From NCBI RefSeq assembly GCF_033439725.1, contig NW_026944383.1:4836001-4900000 (forward strand): a stretch of 64,000 nucleotides of DNA. The letters are read 5' to 3'. Under the pieces are notes generated by a model that saw only the letters and a program-made list of their open reading frames with translations, made no database searches and had not been told where the DNA came from. Below are positions 37,641 to 48,944 of this stretch, piece by piece (position 1 is the stretch's first letter; each line of letters starts with the position of its first letter). The DNA comes from Neurospora tetraspora (lineage: Eukaryota > Ascomycota > Sordariomycetes > Sordariales > Sordariaceae). Both the position numbers and the translations under genes were made by a program.

Positions 37641-37720
37641 TGATCACCATTAGGGCTCGAATCCAAGACCTTGAGCTTTTACCCAAGGGTAGCCGCATCC
37701 AATGGATTGTGTAGTCCGGT
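37641..37720 (-). pseudogene. tRNA-like relic B
   Basis: On the minus strand, GCGGCTACCCTTGGG...CTCAAGGTC is followed by TTGGATTCGAGCCC, in the order and spacing of an anticodon arm and T-arm. CCTTG can pair with CAAGG, but the loop is 10 nt instead of 7 and the acceptor stem has no matching 5' strand. Judged a relic; chance is possible. Confidence 0.25.
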
Positions 37721-37821
37721 AAGAAATTTTCCGTCCCACCGTGAGGAGAAGAAGCAGAAAAACAGTCGCATGCATGGTATAACCTCCCAAAACTCGAAGA
37801 CCAAAACTGAAGACTCATGCC

Positions 37822-39313
37822 TTAAGCAGCATCACCCTCATGACCCCATCTTGCCGACTCGTCACCCTCGCTCCAGTCCTTTTCGATGTATCCGAGCTCT
37901 CGCTTGACCTTCTCGACCGTCGCCTTATCTCCGGTGTTCTTGCCCGCGTTATCACTAGAAGGCAGATGTTAGCCATATGTCGTGGGAGGAGCTGTGACTC
38001 GTATAAACAGTTTCTTACCTGATCTTGACTGCTGGGTTTCCGGCAGCCGAGCTCAGCTTGATGACAATATTCAGGGGCGTGGACTTCTTGCCGGTAGACT
38101 TGTGGACAAAGTCATTGGTAAAGAAGGTACCAACACCGAAGGTAGGCTGGAAGCCAGCCTCTTCAGCAACTTGCTTATACTCCAAGCACCTATCGATATC
38201 CAACGAGTCGGAGAAGACGATAACCTTCTTGTCCTTGATGCCTTGTTCATCATAGAACTTGCGCATAACTTTGACAAACTCCTTCGGATCTCCCGAATCC
38301 TGGCGGACACCAGTGAAAACTTCGGCATAGGTCTTGCCGGGATGGAGATCCTTGATGATCTCCTTTGCTGCGGAGATAAAAGTATCGGCCATGCTCACCT
38401 TGCGATGCTTTGGCTGGGGAACTGGCTCGCCAGAGGCCGATATCGGCTTGCTGAACGCTCTAAGGAATTCAGGAGTTCCAAAGGTATCTGTGAGCGCGAT
38501 ACCGAGGACGCCAGGGCCGTAGCATCCAACCCAGCGGGAAAGGGCTTCCTCTGTAGCGGACGTGTAATCGCCAAGGATGGCGGCGTTACCCATGAACCAC
38601 TCATGCGCAACGGTGCCAACGGGTGGGATGTTGAAGCGCATGGCAAGGTGAACATTGCTAGTACCGGAGAGCTTGCCGGTCAGGCCCCTCTTCTCGGCTT
38701 CCTTGGCCGCCTTGGTGAGACCCCTAAACACCAAAGCTTGCGTGTGGTAGTCGCGGCGCCGGCGCGTTCCGAATTCCGAGAACACGCAGCCGGCCTCGAG
38801 AAGGCGCATGCCCTTTTCGAAAGCCTTCTCTTCCTGGCCCTCATACTCCCAGTCCGTGTCCATGAACTTGAAGTAGGCTTCAGAAGTAAGTGCTAGGAGC
38901 GGAATTTCGTAGAGAATAGTCTCGGCCCATGTGCCCTTGATATCATAGTGGATATCTCCGAGATTTGAGTCATCAGTAGGGCGGAAGCTAACGGCGACCT
39001 GCTCTCGCGGTCGAAGCCGGAATTCGGAAAGGTATTCAAGATACTCCTCGGTTAGGTAAGGACAGTGAGTCTTGAGGTACTGGAGCTCTTCGGGGGAAAG
39101 ACTGATGTTCCCGAGCTTCATGACCTGTTCCTCGAGCCAGACGAAAGCTTCGCGGGACAACTTCTTCTCGGGCGTGCGGTTTGTGAAGGAGTAGGTGACA
39201 GGAACGTCTTTGAAGTACTTGAGGACGGCGCATTGCATCGTCAGCTTGTACAGATCGGTGTCGAGGAACGAGATGACCCCCGCAGGGTGAGGCAAAGAGC
39301 TGTTGAAGTCCAT
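37822..39313 (-). CDS. NPT1: Nicotinate phosphoribosyltransferase
   Basis: First enzyme of the Preiss-Handler NAD salvage pathway: nicotinate plus PRPP and ATP gives nicotinate mononucleotide. Two exons, 39313-38019 and 37954-37822, with a 64-bp intron (GTAAGA donor, TAG acceptor), give 475 aa. The N-terminus [19 protein letters not shown] is the family signature for the substrate site. [24 protein letters not shown] and [11 protein letters not shown] follow; the His of the last is the residue phosphorylated in yeast Npt1. [12 protein letters not shown] and [13 protein letters not shown] form the C-terminal PRPP-binding part. The second exon adds a hydrophilic tail ending EGDAA. It is divergent from UTP4 across 1.1 kb. 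Identification is firm. Confidence 0.95.
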
Positions 39314-40399
39314 GGCTGTGATGGTTGGTGTGGTAGAGCTCTGGAAGAGATGAGCGTGTAGGGTCGGAAGGGTCCTGGATGAGCCGTAACCTGTAATTTG
39401 TCGGTGATGTATACGATAACCTTACTTATTTTCGGATGATGACTAGAGAAATTAAAGAGGAAAGAAAAAGTTCAAGACACAAGAGGCTCGAGATGGTTCG
39501 GTAGTTGAGTTGCTCCAAGAAGGCTGACGAATCGAAGTTCAATAACGCCTTCAATAGTGGGCAGGAGTGGAGACGCCGGCGGTTATCTTTTTGTTAGTGC
39601 AGACTTCCCTTTTGCTTGTAAACCTTAGCATTCTCACGCGACGCGCGGTTGGTTCACCCTTCACATGTAAGGAATGCCCGAGTTGTTGGCTGATAAAATA
39701 TCACTCAAGGGTAATTCCCTTTCTCACTGACAGTAAGCAGTGAGTGAGTGTCCTGTTGGTTGTCTCTCGTCGAAGAATGTGCGGGGCGTCCGTGTAGCGT
39801 CTTGAACTCGTTGGAAATCAGATGCGTCCAAAGTCTCCATGCGATCAAGTTGCAGGGGATGAAAACTATTTCAAGATGTCACCACATGAAACCCTGAAGT
39901 AAGAACCCTGAGCACTGTCTTGGCTGGGAACCGAAAGATAAGGTATTCAACAATGGCAACCGCATCGATGTAGCTTCCGACAGAGACGCCGTTCCTGCCT
40001 GCGATGATGACACAATCAAGGGGAATGGTGGGGCAGTCTCAGCGGGGTGATGTTTGGTGTTTTCGGGCAGCAATGATCCCCCGGGGCCAGGGGGCCACCC
40101 GGCGCACAGACCACACCTTAATGGTTCACCGACTTGCTTGGCGCAAAAGTTACAAACCGGCAGAAAAAAAAAGTTCACTTCCAATTCAGATAACAGAAGA
40201 TCCGAATCGCAGAGCGTGCAGGACCCCGCCGACAACATAGCAAGAGGAAAGAAGAGCCCAAACATCCAGCAGAGACCGGCTTCCTTTCGACGATACTTCG
40301 ATTGGCCGCTCTGAGGCTCGACGCCCACCCACACCCGACCACCCGCACCCGGGTCCCTCCTTCTCCTTCACCTAATAATACCCGACAACATCAGCCATC
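39314..40399. promoter_or_regulatory. Divergent promoter region, NPT1 / UTP4
   Basis: 1.1 kb between two divergent housekeeping genes. An ATTGGCC CCAAT-type element at about 40301-40307 lies roughly 95 bp before the UTP4 ATG, followed by a CA/CT-rich leader. No other gene is seen. Confidence 0.5.
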
Positions 40400-43098
40400 A
40401 TGGATATTCACAGGTGTCGCTTCGTTCCCTATCCCGCTTCCGCCATCAACGCCGTCGCCTTCTCCCACTCCGCCCTCCCACCCGTCCCAGCCGGCAAGAA
40501 GAACCTCCAGAAGAACATCCAGGTTCGCCTTGCTGTTGGTCGCGCCAATGGCGACATCGAGATCTGGAACCCCCTCAACGGTTCCTGGCACCAGGAGCTG
40601 TTGATCCCCGGCGGCAATGACCGGAGCATCGACGGCCTGGTCTGGGTTACCGATTCCGACGAAGAAATGAATGACGGCAAGATCATCCACGGCAAGTCAC
40701 GTCTGTTCAGTGTCGGCTACACCAACACCATCACCGAATGGGACCTCGAAAAGGCCCGCGCAAAGAAGCACGCGAGCGGCCAGCACGGCGAGATCTGGTG
40801 CCTCGGTGTCCAGCCCCCCTCCTCCGACCTCCACGCCCCCAGAAAGCTCGTCGCCGGTACCGTTGACGGCAACCTCGTCATGTACTCGATCGAAGATGGC
40901 GACCTCAAGTTCCAAAAGAGCTTGATCAGGGCCCCTTCAAAGAAGGTCAAGATGGTCAGCATCTGCTTCCAGTCCAGGAATGTTGTCATTGTCGGCTGCT
41001 CCAACAGCACCATTTGCGCCTACGACATCCGAAACGGCTCGCTTCTCCAACAAATGACCCTCGGCTCCGACCACTCCTCCGCCTCCAAGAACATCATTGT
41101 CTGGTCCGTCAAGTGCCTACCGAACGGCGACATTGTGTCCGGCGACTCGACTGGTCAGGTGTGCATTTGGGACGGCAAGACCTATACCCAAGCCCAGAGG
41201 ATACAAAGCCATACCCAGGACGTCTTGTGCCTGGCTGTCAGTGCTGATGGCAAGAAGATTGTGTCTGGTGGCATGGACAGGCGGACGGCCCTATACGAGC
41301 CGGTTGCTGGACAACCTGGTCGCTGGTCCAAGGCCTTCCACAGGAGATATCATGGCCATGACGTCAAGACCATGGCCTCTTTCGAAGGCAAGGGCATGAG
41401 CGTCGTGGTTTCTGGAGGTTAGTCACATTGCTCGCATTGTTCCCCTTCTTGTCTTATGCTAACACTTTTCCTTCTATCACAGGTCCTGACGCCAGTCCCG
41501 TTGTTATGCCTCTCCGTGCGGCGGGCAAGGAGTTCCACCGCACTCTCCCCCATCTTCCGCAGACCGTCAATGTCAAGAGCGCATCCAAGGCACGGTTCGT
41601 TGTCAGCTGGTGGGACAACGAGGTTCGCATCTGGCATCTCTCCAGCCCATCGCGCGATCTCTTGAACGGTGCCGTCGCCACCACTGACCTGCGCAAGACA
41701 CGGAAACTCATTGCCCAGATCTACGTCAAGGGCGATCACAACATTACTTCGGCCGCCATCAGCGAGGATGGTACCTTCCTTGTCGCGTCTACTGCTACCG
41801 ACATCAAGGCCTTCCAGCTCGATATTAACGATTCGCAACAGCTCAAGATCAAGAAGGTCGAGGTTGCGAGCGCTGGCCACGGAGCTATGAAGGTGGAAAT
41901 CTCTCCAGACAGGCGTTGGTTGTCCTGGGTTGAGAGCGGCAGCAATGTCATGGCGGCGGAAATCACCGTGAACGAGGACGGATACGCCGTTTCTGCTCCC
42001 TCCAAGCTGCGCCGCCTCCACCGGCAAATCCCGAAGAACATCCTCCTTGGTGGTCTTGGTACCTACGACCGAAACGTCACACAAATGGCCTTCTCCCCTG
42101 ACAGCAAGATGCTCAGTGTCGCTGATATTGCCGGATGGATCGATACCTGGGTATTACGCGTCCCGGGAGAGGAGACGAATGGCACGAATGACGAGGCTGA
42201 CGACGCTTCTTCGAGCGACTCGTCAGATGATGAAGATCAGAAGGATGCTACGAGTGAGCGCTGGGTACGCAATCCCAACGCAGCCCTCATCCCCAAACTG
42301 GACTCGGCTCCTGTTGTCCTCTCCTTCTCCAAGACTCCCCGCCAGGAGGGCGAAGACTATACCCTCTTGGCCATCACAACACTAAAACAGGTTCTCGTAT
42401 TCAACCCTCTCCGCGGCTCCCTAGCAGACTGGTCTCGGCGCAACACTTACGCCAAGCTCCCGGAGCAGCTCCGTGTCACCAGAGATTTGGTCAAGGGTGT
42501 CGTATGGCAAGGCCCACGTGTCTGGATCTACGGTATTTCCTTCCTCTTCATGTTGGATCTGTCTCAGGATCTGGATAGCCAGGACGCCTCTGCTCTTTCC
42601 AAGCAAAAATCTGGCCTGAAGCGGAAGAGAGATGGTAAGGAGAACGGCGCAGGCGGCAAGATGGACAACCAGAACGCCATTGCCCCCCACAAGATTAGGG
42701 CGGCTGTTGCCGGACAGGACGGCGCCACAGAGTGGGTCGACGTCGAGATGGCGGATGCCGATGACCAGAAGGGTGCTGCCAGCAGCGGTGTCGAGGATGA
42801 GGACGACGACTTTGACGAGGACATGGATGGCGGCGAGCTCCAGCGCCTACGCGATGGCGAGGCAGGCAGAGAAGAGCAGAAGAAGGATTCAGTGAAGCAG
42901 AAGGCCAAGTGGTGGCATACGTATCAGTACCGACCCATTCTAGGCATCGTGCCTCTCGACAGCGAAACGGTGGAGGAATCCAACGGAGTGTCGGAGGGCA
43001 TTCCGATCCCGCCGCTCGAGGTTGCCCTTGTTGAGAGGCCGAGCTGGGATTGCGAGGTACCCCCAAGGTACTTCTCGAATGGTGAGCGGGAGAGGTGA
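40400..43098 (+). CDS. UTP4: U3 snoRNP WD40 protein UTP4 (Cirhin homologue)
   Basis: Nucleolar component of the t-UTP subcomplex of the small-subunit processome, needed for rDNA transcription and early pre-18S processing. Two exons, 40400-41417 and 41483-43098, with a 65-bp intron, give 877 aa. The N-terminus MDIHRCRFVPYPASAINAVAFS is the start of the first WD40 propeller. WD repeats continue through both exons (LAVGRANGDIEIWNP, VSGDSTGQVCIWDG, VSGGMDRRTALYEP). An acidic linker (SSSDSSDDEDQKD) lies around residue 600 and a second acidic patch around 800 (DEDDDFDEDMDGGE). The C-terminus carries the conserved block YRPILGIVPL. Length and organisation match fungal Utp4. No oddities seen. Confidence 0.9.
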
Positions 43099-43481
43099 AT
43101 TGTAGGAAGCATGTGTATGGCATGAGGTGTCAGATATAATGGGGTCTTTGTCGGCGAATAGGGCCGTAGAGGTTAGCATATACCGCAAAATCGGAGTTAC
43201 GCGTATGCAAAAGCAATTGAGCAGGTCATTTTGCCTAGGTAGATCGAGGAGTTCTTTTTCGAAGATACCATAACACTGAGGCTTACAAACAACCTGCTAC
43301 CTTTTGCCGGTGAGCATCAAAAAGACCCCGAGTACTTGGACCGATGATGAAGCACCGCGCGTTATTGGTGCCGACACTCGGAAGTTGACCACGCTTCTAC
43401 GGTGGCACGGCCATTATCAATTTCACATGAAGCAAGAACAGTGACCATCGAATGCAAAGAACACCAAGATCTTGCCAAAAC

Positions 43482-43736
43482 ACCGTAGAAACTCGCGAGA
43501 TTCGCCATCGTCAATCTCCTCTTTGGGCGCCGGGCAGGGCAGAACGCGGCGCTCCCTAAGCACGCATACGCCAGCAGATGTGTCTGTCCAGTTAGTGAAA
43601 ACTCGAGGACATTGCCTACCACTCTAACTTGCGTGCGTTTCAATGTATAGGCTCGGGCTTGCCCTGCACAGATCTGTCCCCTGCCCGGCGCCCAAAGAGG
43701 AGATTGACGATGGCGAATCTCGCGAGTTTCTACGGT
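43482..43736. repeat. 58-bp perfect inverted repeat, 139-bp loop
   Basis: Arm 1 is 43482-43539, beginning ACCGTAGAAACTCGCG. Arm 2 is 43679-43736, ending CGCGAGTTTCTACGGT. I compared them base by base and found no mismatch. The arms contain GCGCCCAAAGAGGAGATT and are GC-balanced. No obvious target-site duplication flanks the structure and the loop has no coding sequence. It could be a non-autonomous DNA element (MITE-like), a local inverted duplication, or a source of hairpin RNA. Confidence 0.93.
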
Positions 43737-44899
43737 ATTCATCCTATCCTGTCTTATGCCATGCTCTAAACCGGTCTCACCACTTGCTATGAGATGCATG
43801 CGCGATGAAAGCCACGGGTTATCTGCACGAAAAAATTCCGTCGATTTTTAAACACCATCTATCAGTTTGGCAAACTATTCCGATTACGAACCACTCGCTG
43901 CGTACGCTCCTGTCACCTCTAGAAATTACTGTGTACGTTCTTCGCAACTCATCGACCGCACTGTCGTTGAAAGTGGAGTAAGTGGTGAGGAAGACTCGAG
44001 ACACTGCCGCGGAGAAGGCCCGGGAACCGGGGCGCCGCGTAAGCACCATGGGGGACGCGCCGTGCTCGTGCCTCGGTACCCGTTGGGGATTGGACGCAAG
44101 TCGCAACCTGGACTAGCTTTCTGTTGCTCACGTTCAAAAGAGCAAAAAACGAAAGGATGATGGTTCGGACGCATCATCCGAACAAAAAGACCGCTGTACT
44201 GGGTTCGGGGTCTGTGACATTTAAGATCAATTCGAAATCTCTGGAGAAAAGGTCACCAGCTGCGGCGAGCAAAGGTAACGTTGTGGGCGGAAAAGGGACG
44301 GACTGAGGCGATAAAAGGTGGCAGTGGGGATGCCCCTGGGCTATGAATGGGTGGGTGAGGCTGAGCGTAAGCAGAAAAAGGGACCGTGACTGCCTGGATT
44401 GTAGCATCACCGCCCACTTTGACGGTCTCTCTCTTTTTGCCTAATGTCTGAGACTGACTATCTTTGGGATCATTGAACGTGTTTGCACATGACTAGGGAC
44501 AACGAAAACAAAACCAAGATACTATGGGGAAGATAACGTACGTATCAGATGTACACGTTCCCAACAGAGACAGATATCGTCGGCCGTCGGGTCGTGATCA
44601 CCAAACTTTGACGGTTAGCGGTGTTGAGCTTCGTCATCCATCCCTGAATGGCTAGCGCGACTCTAGGCCGGCCCAGAGACAATTCGTTGCCCAAGACTCT
44701 TTTGTTAGGATGGTACGTCGGCACAATGACGAACAGCCACCTTAAATCAAGGTAACACCATCCTGCGACTATCTTAGAGTACCTGCGGCCTGCCCTACGA
44801 GAGCGAGCTCAAGTTTGTCGCCTGCTGGGCGGTCGCGGATGGTTTTCTGGAGGGGCCCCACTTGCGGGAGGGCACCGACCAACAAAGATACGGTTCTGA

Positions 44900-44909
44900 T
44901 TGGCCAATA
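44900..44909. promoter_or_regulatory. Palindromic CCAAT element
   Basis: ATTGGCCAAT places two CCAAT boxes on opposite strands. It lies about 1.2 kb before the PNG1 ATG and just before a pyrimidine-rich stretch, so it may mark the PNG1 promoter (inference). Confidence 0.35.
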
Positions 44910-45655
44910 CGTTAGTATACGCGCGTTCTGACCTGGCTGCCCCCCGAACCTCTCATTCTTTCTCTCTGGAGTTGTAGTTGCCGTTTCATTGAACGGGCGA
45001 CGAGTTTGTAGTAGAAAGGCAGAGACACGTAAGACAGCTGAGGAGAGAGTGCAACAATGGAGAAGTAGCGACGACACCAGGGACTTTTCTTACTACCATC
45101 CATACTTTATATCCTCTTTTTATTGCTTCACTTCTTCCATCGCGACAAGATTCGGGCGGCATGCACTACTGCTGCTGAGAAGTAGGAAGTATAGCCACAG
45201 AGGCCCGAATTGCACGTGTGTGTGTGAAGAGGAAGTGACGAGCCATTCTTTCGCCTCGGTGCAAGTCTGTACAGTCAGTCAGTAATCGTCCGTAGAGGTG
45301 AGTAGGCTGAAACCCCCAAACCACTCCTGCACTCCCGGTCCGGTTCATGCCCGACATGCACTCCTTCTTCCTGTCATATGTCCTTTTGTCTGCGACTTCT
45401 TCATCTGGCATTTGGTGATCGCTGCATTTCCTCTGCACCTTCCAAGCTGACAGTTGCAGCAACATCAGACGACAGGCAGAAACCCGCAGTACTTACGAGG
45501 TGGATGCGCTAAGGTAGACGACGTCCGAAGCTTGTGAGTCCCAACTATATCTTCCCGAATACTCCCCAGCCGATTGCGCCCATTCCTTCTCGACCGATTC
45601 TTCCCTTTCGCCTATCGATCAACACCACCACATCGCTTCACCCTCGCTGGCCGAG

Positions 45656-45868
45656 ATGGCGCTAATACGATTCCTCCCTCTCTTAGAAAACGATCTCGCC
45701 GTCGCCCGCTTACAACGCCGACCCTCGAATCTTCAAACGCATAGCGACGAGGCGCGGCACCATTCCAAGTCTTCGAATGCGCGAAACCCTTCATTGGGAC
45801 CTTCAACAACATCGCCTCTACTAGTTCGATCGCCGACATCGCATCAGCGGGTTCCAGCAGGGGATTAA
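45656..45868 (+). other. Upstream open frame in PNG1 leader
   Basis: ATG-initiated 70-codon frame ending before the leader intron. It has no recognisable domain. If the transcript starts upstream of it, it would reduce ribosome access to PNG1. Whether it is translated cannot be judged here. Confidence 0.3.
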
Positions 45869-45905
45869 CCGTAGCGCAACTATCCGCGCTGGTCTACCGA
45901 CAGCT

Positions 45906-45991
45906 GTATGTCAATCCGCCTCATAGTCAACCTGGACGCCAAGACACGACGAAGCGAATGCTGACTATCCCGACAAGCACTTACTTCATAG
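45906..45991 (+). other. Probable leader intron of PNG1
   Basis: GTATGT donor, GCTGAC branch site and TTCATAG acceptor make an 86-bp intron of standard Neurospora form. The 144 bases between its end and the PNG1 ATG contain no other ATG, which supports 46136 as the start. Confidence 0.6.
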
Positions 45992-46135
45992 AGTGTTGAA
46001 TCGACCTCCAATTGACGTTTACCGCGACGATTCACGACGGGCAGCGAGACAGACGACCGGCGACACTGACCGAATACAACAAATCATACAGGCGACACAG
46101 ACTATCAAAGCCGCGACTGGATATTATAAGCGACC

Positions 46136-47451
46136 ATGGCAGGAAACAATCCAGGGGGTGGGGGTTACCCAGACGACCATGTGAAGAGCGTGGCGCGCGA
46201 TCTACAGCTCAGGTTTGCGCAGATGTCAAACCGGGATCAGAAATTCGACCTACAAGTCATACCCGATCTTCTTTCACAACCAGTAGTCCCCGAGCCGCCC
46301 GCGCAAGAAGACAAGGAGGCCCAAAACTTCGAAAAATATTTAATAGCAATGTCTCATATACCACTAAATTACGAGAATCCCGGCCTACTCGACGAAGCTT
46401 TACAACAAATCCCACTCGACAGGTTATCACAGGAAGCAGAAGAGGAGGTGGAACTTTTCCAAGCGAAAGCCGCAAGCCTGGGGAAAACAAGACCGGAATG
46501 GAGTCATCAGGAGTGTATGGTCAGGGCTCTGCTTAGGTGCGTTTCTGTCTCCTGTCTGGCTTAACGTCATGACGGATGTTTTGTCTGTTTCTTGCGCCAG
46601 CTAACTCGCGACTACACAGGTGGTTTCGCCGATCATTCTTCACTTTTGTGAATAACCCTCCATGTTCCGAATGTCTATCACCCACGAATAAAATCCGCAA
46701 CGTTGCGCCTACACCAGAGGAAAGAGCCCATAGTGCGACATGGGTCGAGTTATACTCGTGCGTAACCTGTGGGGCATTTGAACGATTCCCACGCTATACG
46801 GAGGCGTGGCAATTACTACGAGTAAAGCGTGGAAGGGCTGGTGACTTTGCCAACGTCTTCACCATGCTTTGCCGAGCTCTTGACATCCGAGCTCGCTGGG
46901 TGTGGTGCCAGGAAGACTACCTGTGGACCGAAATCTACTCTGAGCATCAACAACGATGGGTTCATGTCGACAGTTGCGAAGAGGCTTGGGATATGCCCCA
47001 CATGTACTACAAGAACTGGGGGAAGAAGATGTCCTACGTTATCGCCTTCTCCCGCGAGGGCGCGGTCGACGTTACCAGGCGGTATGTGGGGTCACCAGAC
47101 GCCCTGCTCCCACGGAAACGCTGCTCGGAAGGCGTCCTGAAGTTCATCATGGAGGAAATCACAAACCTGCACCGGCCAAAGTACGCCCCAGACGGAGAGA
47201 CTCGCCTACGGCTCTACCGGGAAGACGTAGCCGAGGACGTGCAGCTCCGATCCTTGTGGGCGGCTACCCTGGAACAGAGTCGGAGGTTGAAGGCTGCTGC
47301 GGCGGCTGCTACTAGGGGCGGCCGCAGCAGTCCCGACAAGAACGGCGCCAACAGGATGGGCTCGCCAGCGACGGGTGACATCAAACGACCCATCCCTGAG
47401 GATGCACCTGTTCCTGATGTCCCTTCACTCTGGCCGACGTATGGACCCTGA
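46136..47451 (+). CDS. png1: Peptide:N-glycanase orthologue PNG1, catalytically dead
   Basis: Transglutaminase-fold protein of the PNGase family, which in other eukaryotes removes N-glycans from misfolded glycoproteins in the cytosol. Two exons, 46136-46536 and 46620-47451, give 410 aa. The zinc-binding cysteines are present: Cys149/Cys152 (NPPCSEC) and Cys181/Cys184 (SCVTC). The catalytic Cys is Ala207 (GRAGDFANVF instead of RCGEWAN) and the catalytic His is Tyr234 (EDYLWTEIY); only the Asp is kept (Asp251 in WVHVDSCE). From the literature, Neurospora PNG1 is inactive yet needed for hyphal polarity; this sequence agrees. The long leader has an intron and an upstream frame. The C-terminus is Ala-rich and then disordered, lacking the mannose-binding domain of animal PNGases. 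Confidence 0.93.
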
Positions 47452-48944
47452 CGGCATGGCATCCATTGGGCCAGACCTTGAATAGATAGCAGTCATCATT
47501 TTCACGTCGTTTAATACCCCCAACCCCCTTTTATCAGAGGAAAGCAAGCATGCAATGTCATCATCCTTTTATTTGTCATATATTATATATATACCCTGTG
47601 TCATGTCATGTTCAAGATGTGTGTGGATTTTTTTCGGAGGGAGGTATAAAGACTACTACTGATGGTTTGGAAAAGTTGATGGAGAGCCCTAACTTGCCTT
47701 GAGTCTGGGCTGGGCTGGAGTCGGGTCGGGGTTAGGGAGTCCTTGAGATCTTGTGAGAGTTCTTGGGCATCCATGACGAGTGCCTAATTGAATACATTGA
47801 CTACCTGCCTCTGTCTGTCACGCTGGTGAGGTGCATCTTGTTGTATCGATTTTTCGGATGACTTGTAAAGATCAAAACGGACCATATCTTCTTCCAGTCA
47901 TTTCTTCTAGAAGACGCCCAACACCTCTATCCCTTTCATTGCGCAGGCTGTGCCGTAAGGTAAGTCACTACGTTCGCCGTGCATGAATTGCGACGCCCGG
48001 ATCCGGGTCCCAAAAGGAAGGGTTATAACATGTGATCTGAATCAGAGAATTTCAAACAATCAAGACAGTAGCGGGCAGGAATTGTAGGCCCCGAAACAAA
48101 GCAGGTATGTACGTACCCAACAGGAGTTAAGCAGATGCGGCATCAGTTTGGTTTGTTTGGTAATTGTGTGTTGGAAGGCAGCGAGACAAAGATAGATGGA
48201 TGGTGACGACGGAACCCAACTAACGATGCACAAAGGGGACTGACTGACTGCAGGCCTGGACGTGGGGGACATGGGGTTGTGAAGGGATTGTGAAGAACAA
48301 AGGGGATCTACCTATGCTCTGCAGTTGGTGATTAGGGTTTTTGGTCGGGATTTCGGTTAGGATTTTTGGTCAGGATTTGAAAGGGTAACTAACGTGTAAG
48401 GAGAGAAACTATGTATGGAAGGTTTGGTAGGGGAGTGGTTACAATTTGCTTGGAAAGAAAGGGTTTCGAGTAAAGGATGGTTCGTTTCTGGTAGGATTCT
48501 ATCAGGTGGATTTATAGAATCCCTTTTTCTAAAAAAAAATTTTTTTTTGAACGTCTGAATCAAATAACGGGATTTCGTTATTCAATAGGTGTAATCGAGG
48601 TGTTGTGGTGGTGATTTTTGCGAGTGACCAATGAGTGTTTGCATGGTAATTAATGGTGTGTGTCTCGAAGCTCGGCGGGCGTCACGATCCACAACTTCAA
48701 CTTCACGAACTTATTAGCACATGTGAAGATAGTTCTCAGGAATTCAAGACAACAGCAAAAAAGTAGGATATATTGATGTGCAGATAAACCCAGAAAGAAT
48801 ACCTAGAGACGAGAAACATTACCAGAACCCAAATCCTATGAACGCCCCATCTCTCCCATCTCGCTTACGCTAACACAAACCAACCCTTATACACCCCAAC
48901 CAAGTCCCTATCCCATATACCCAAAACCCCGTCCCAAAGAAACA
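47452..48944. other. Intergenic between PNG1 and the 1185-aa gene
   Basis: Convergent 3' flanks of two genes. No coding frame. The A-run/T-run junction at about 48531-48548 could form a small hairpin. A GGTTAGGG box occurs near 47730. Confidence 0.55.

Larger units (their letters stand above)
36025..37821. other. Intergenic, permease promoter and NPT1 3' flank
   Basis: No protein gene is seen. The left half carries GATA-type sites. The right half carries two tRNA-like degenerate sequences. Most of the rest shows no structure I can interpret. Confidence 0.55.
43099..46135. other. Intergenic and PNG1 leader
   Basis: No firm protein gene. It holds the 58-bp inverted repeat at 43482-43736, a palindromic CCAAT element ATTGGCCAAT at 44900-44909, and the presumed PNG1 leader from about 45.1 kb, with an upstream open frame (45656-45868) and an intron (45906-45991). 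Confidence 0.55.

Noticed and set aside
37982-38896. 304-codon plus-strand frame opposite NPT1
   Set aside because: Antisense to a firmly identified enzyme; no domain.
45612-45839. Minus-strand frame of 75 codons in the PNG1 leader
   Set aside because: No domain, and plus-strand splice signals indicate this is PNG1 leader sequence.
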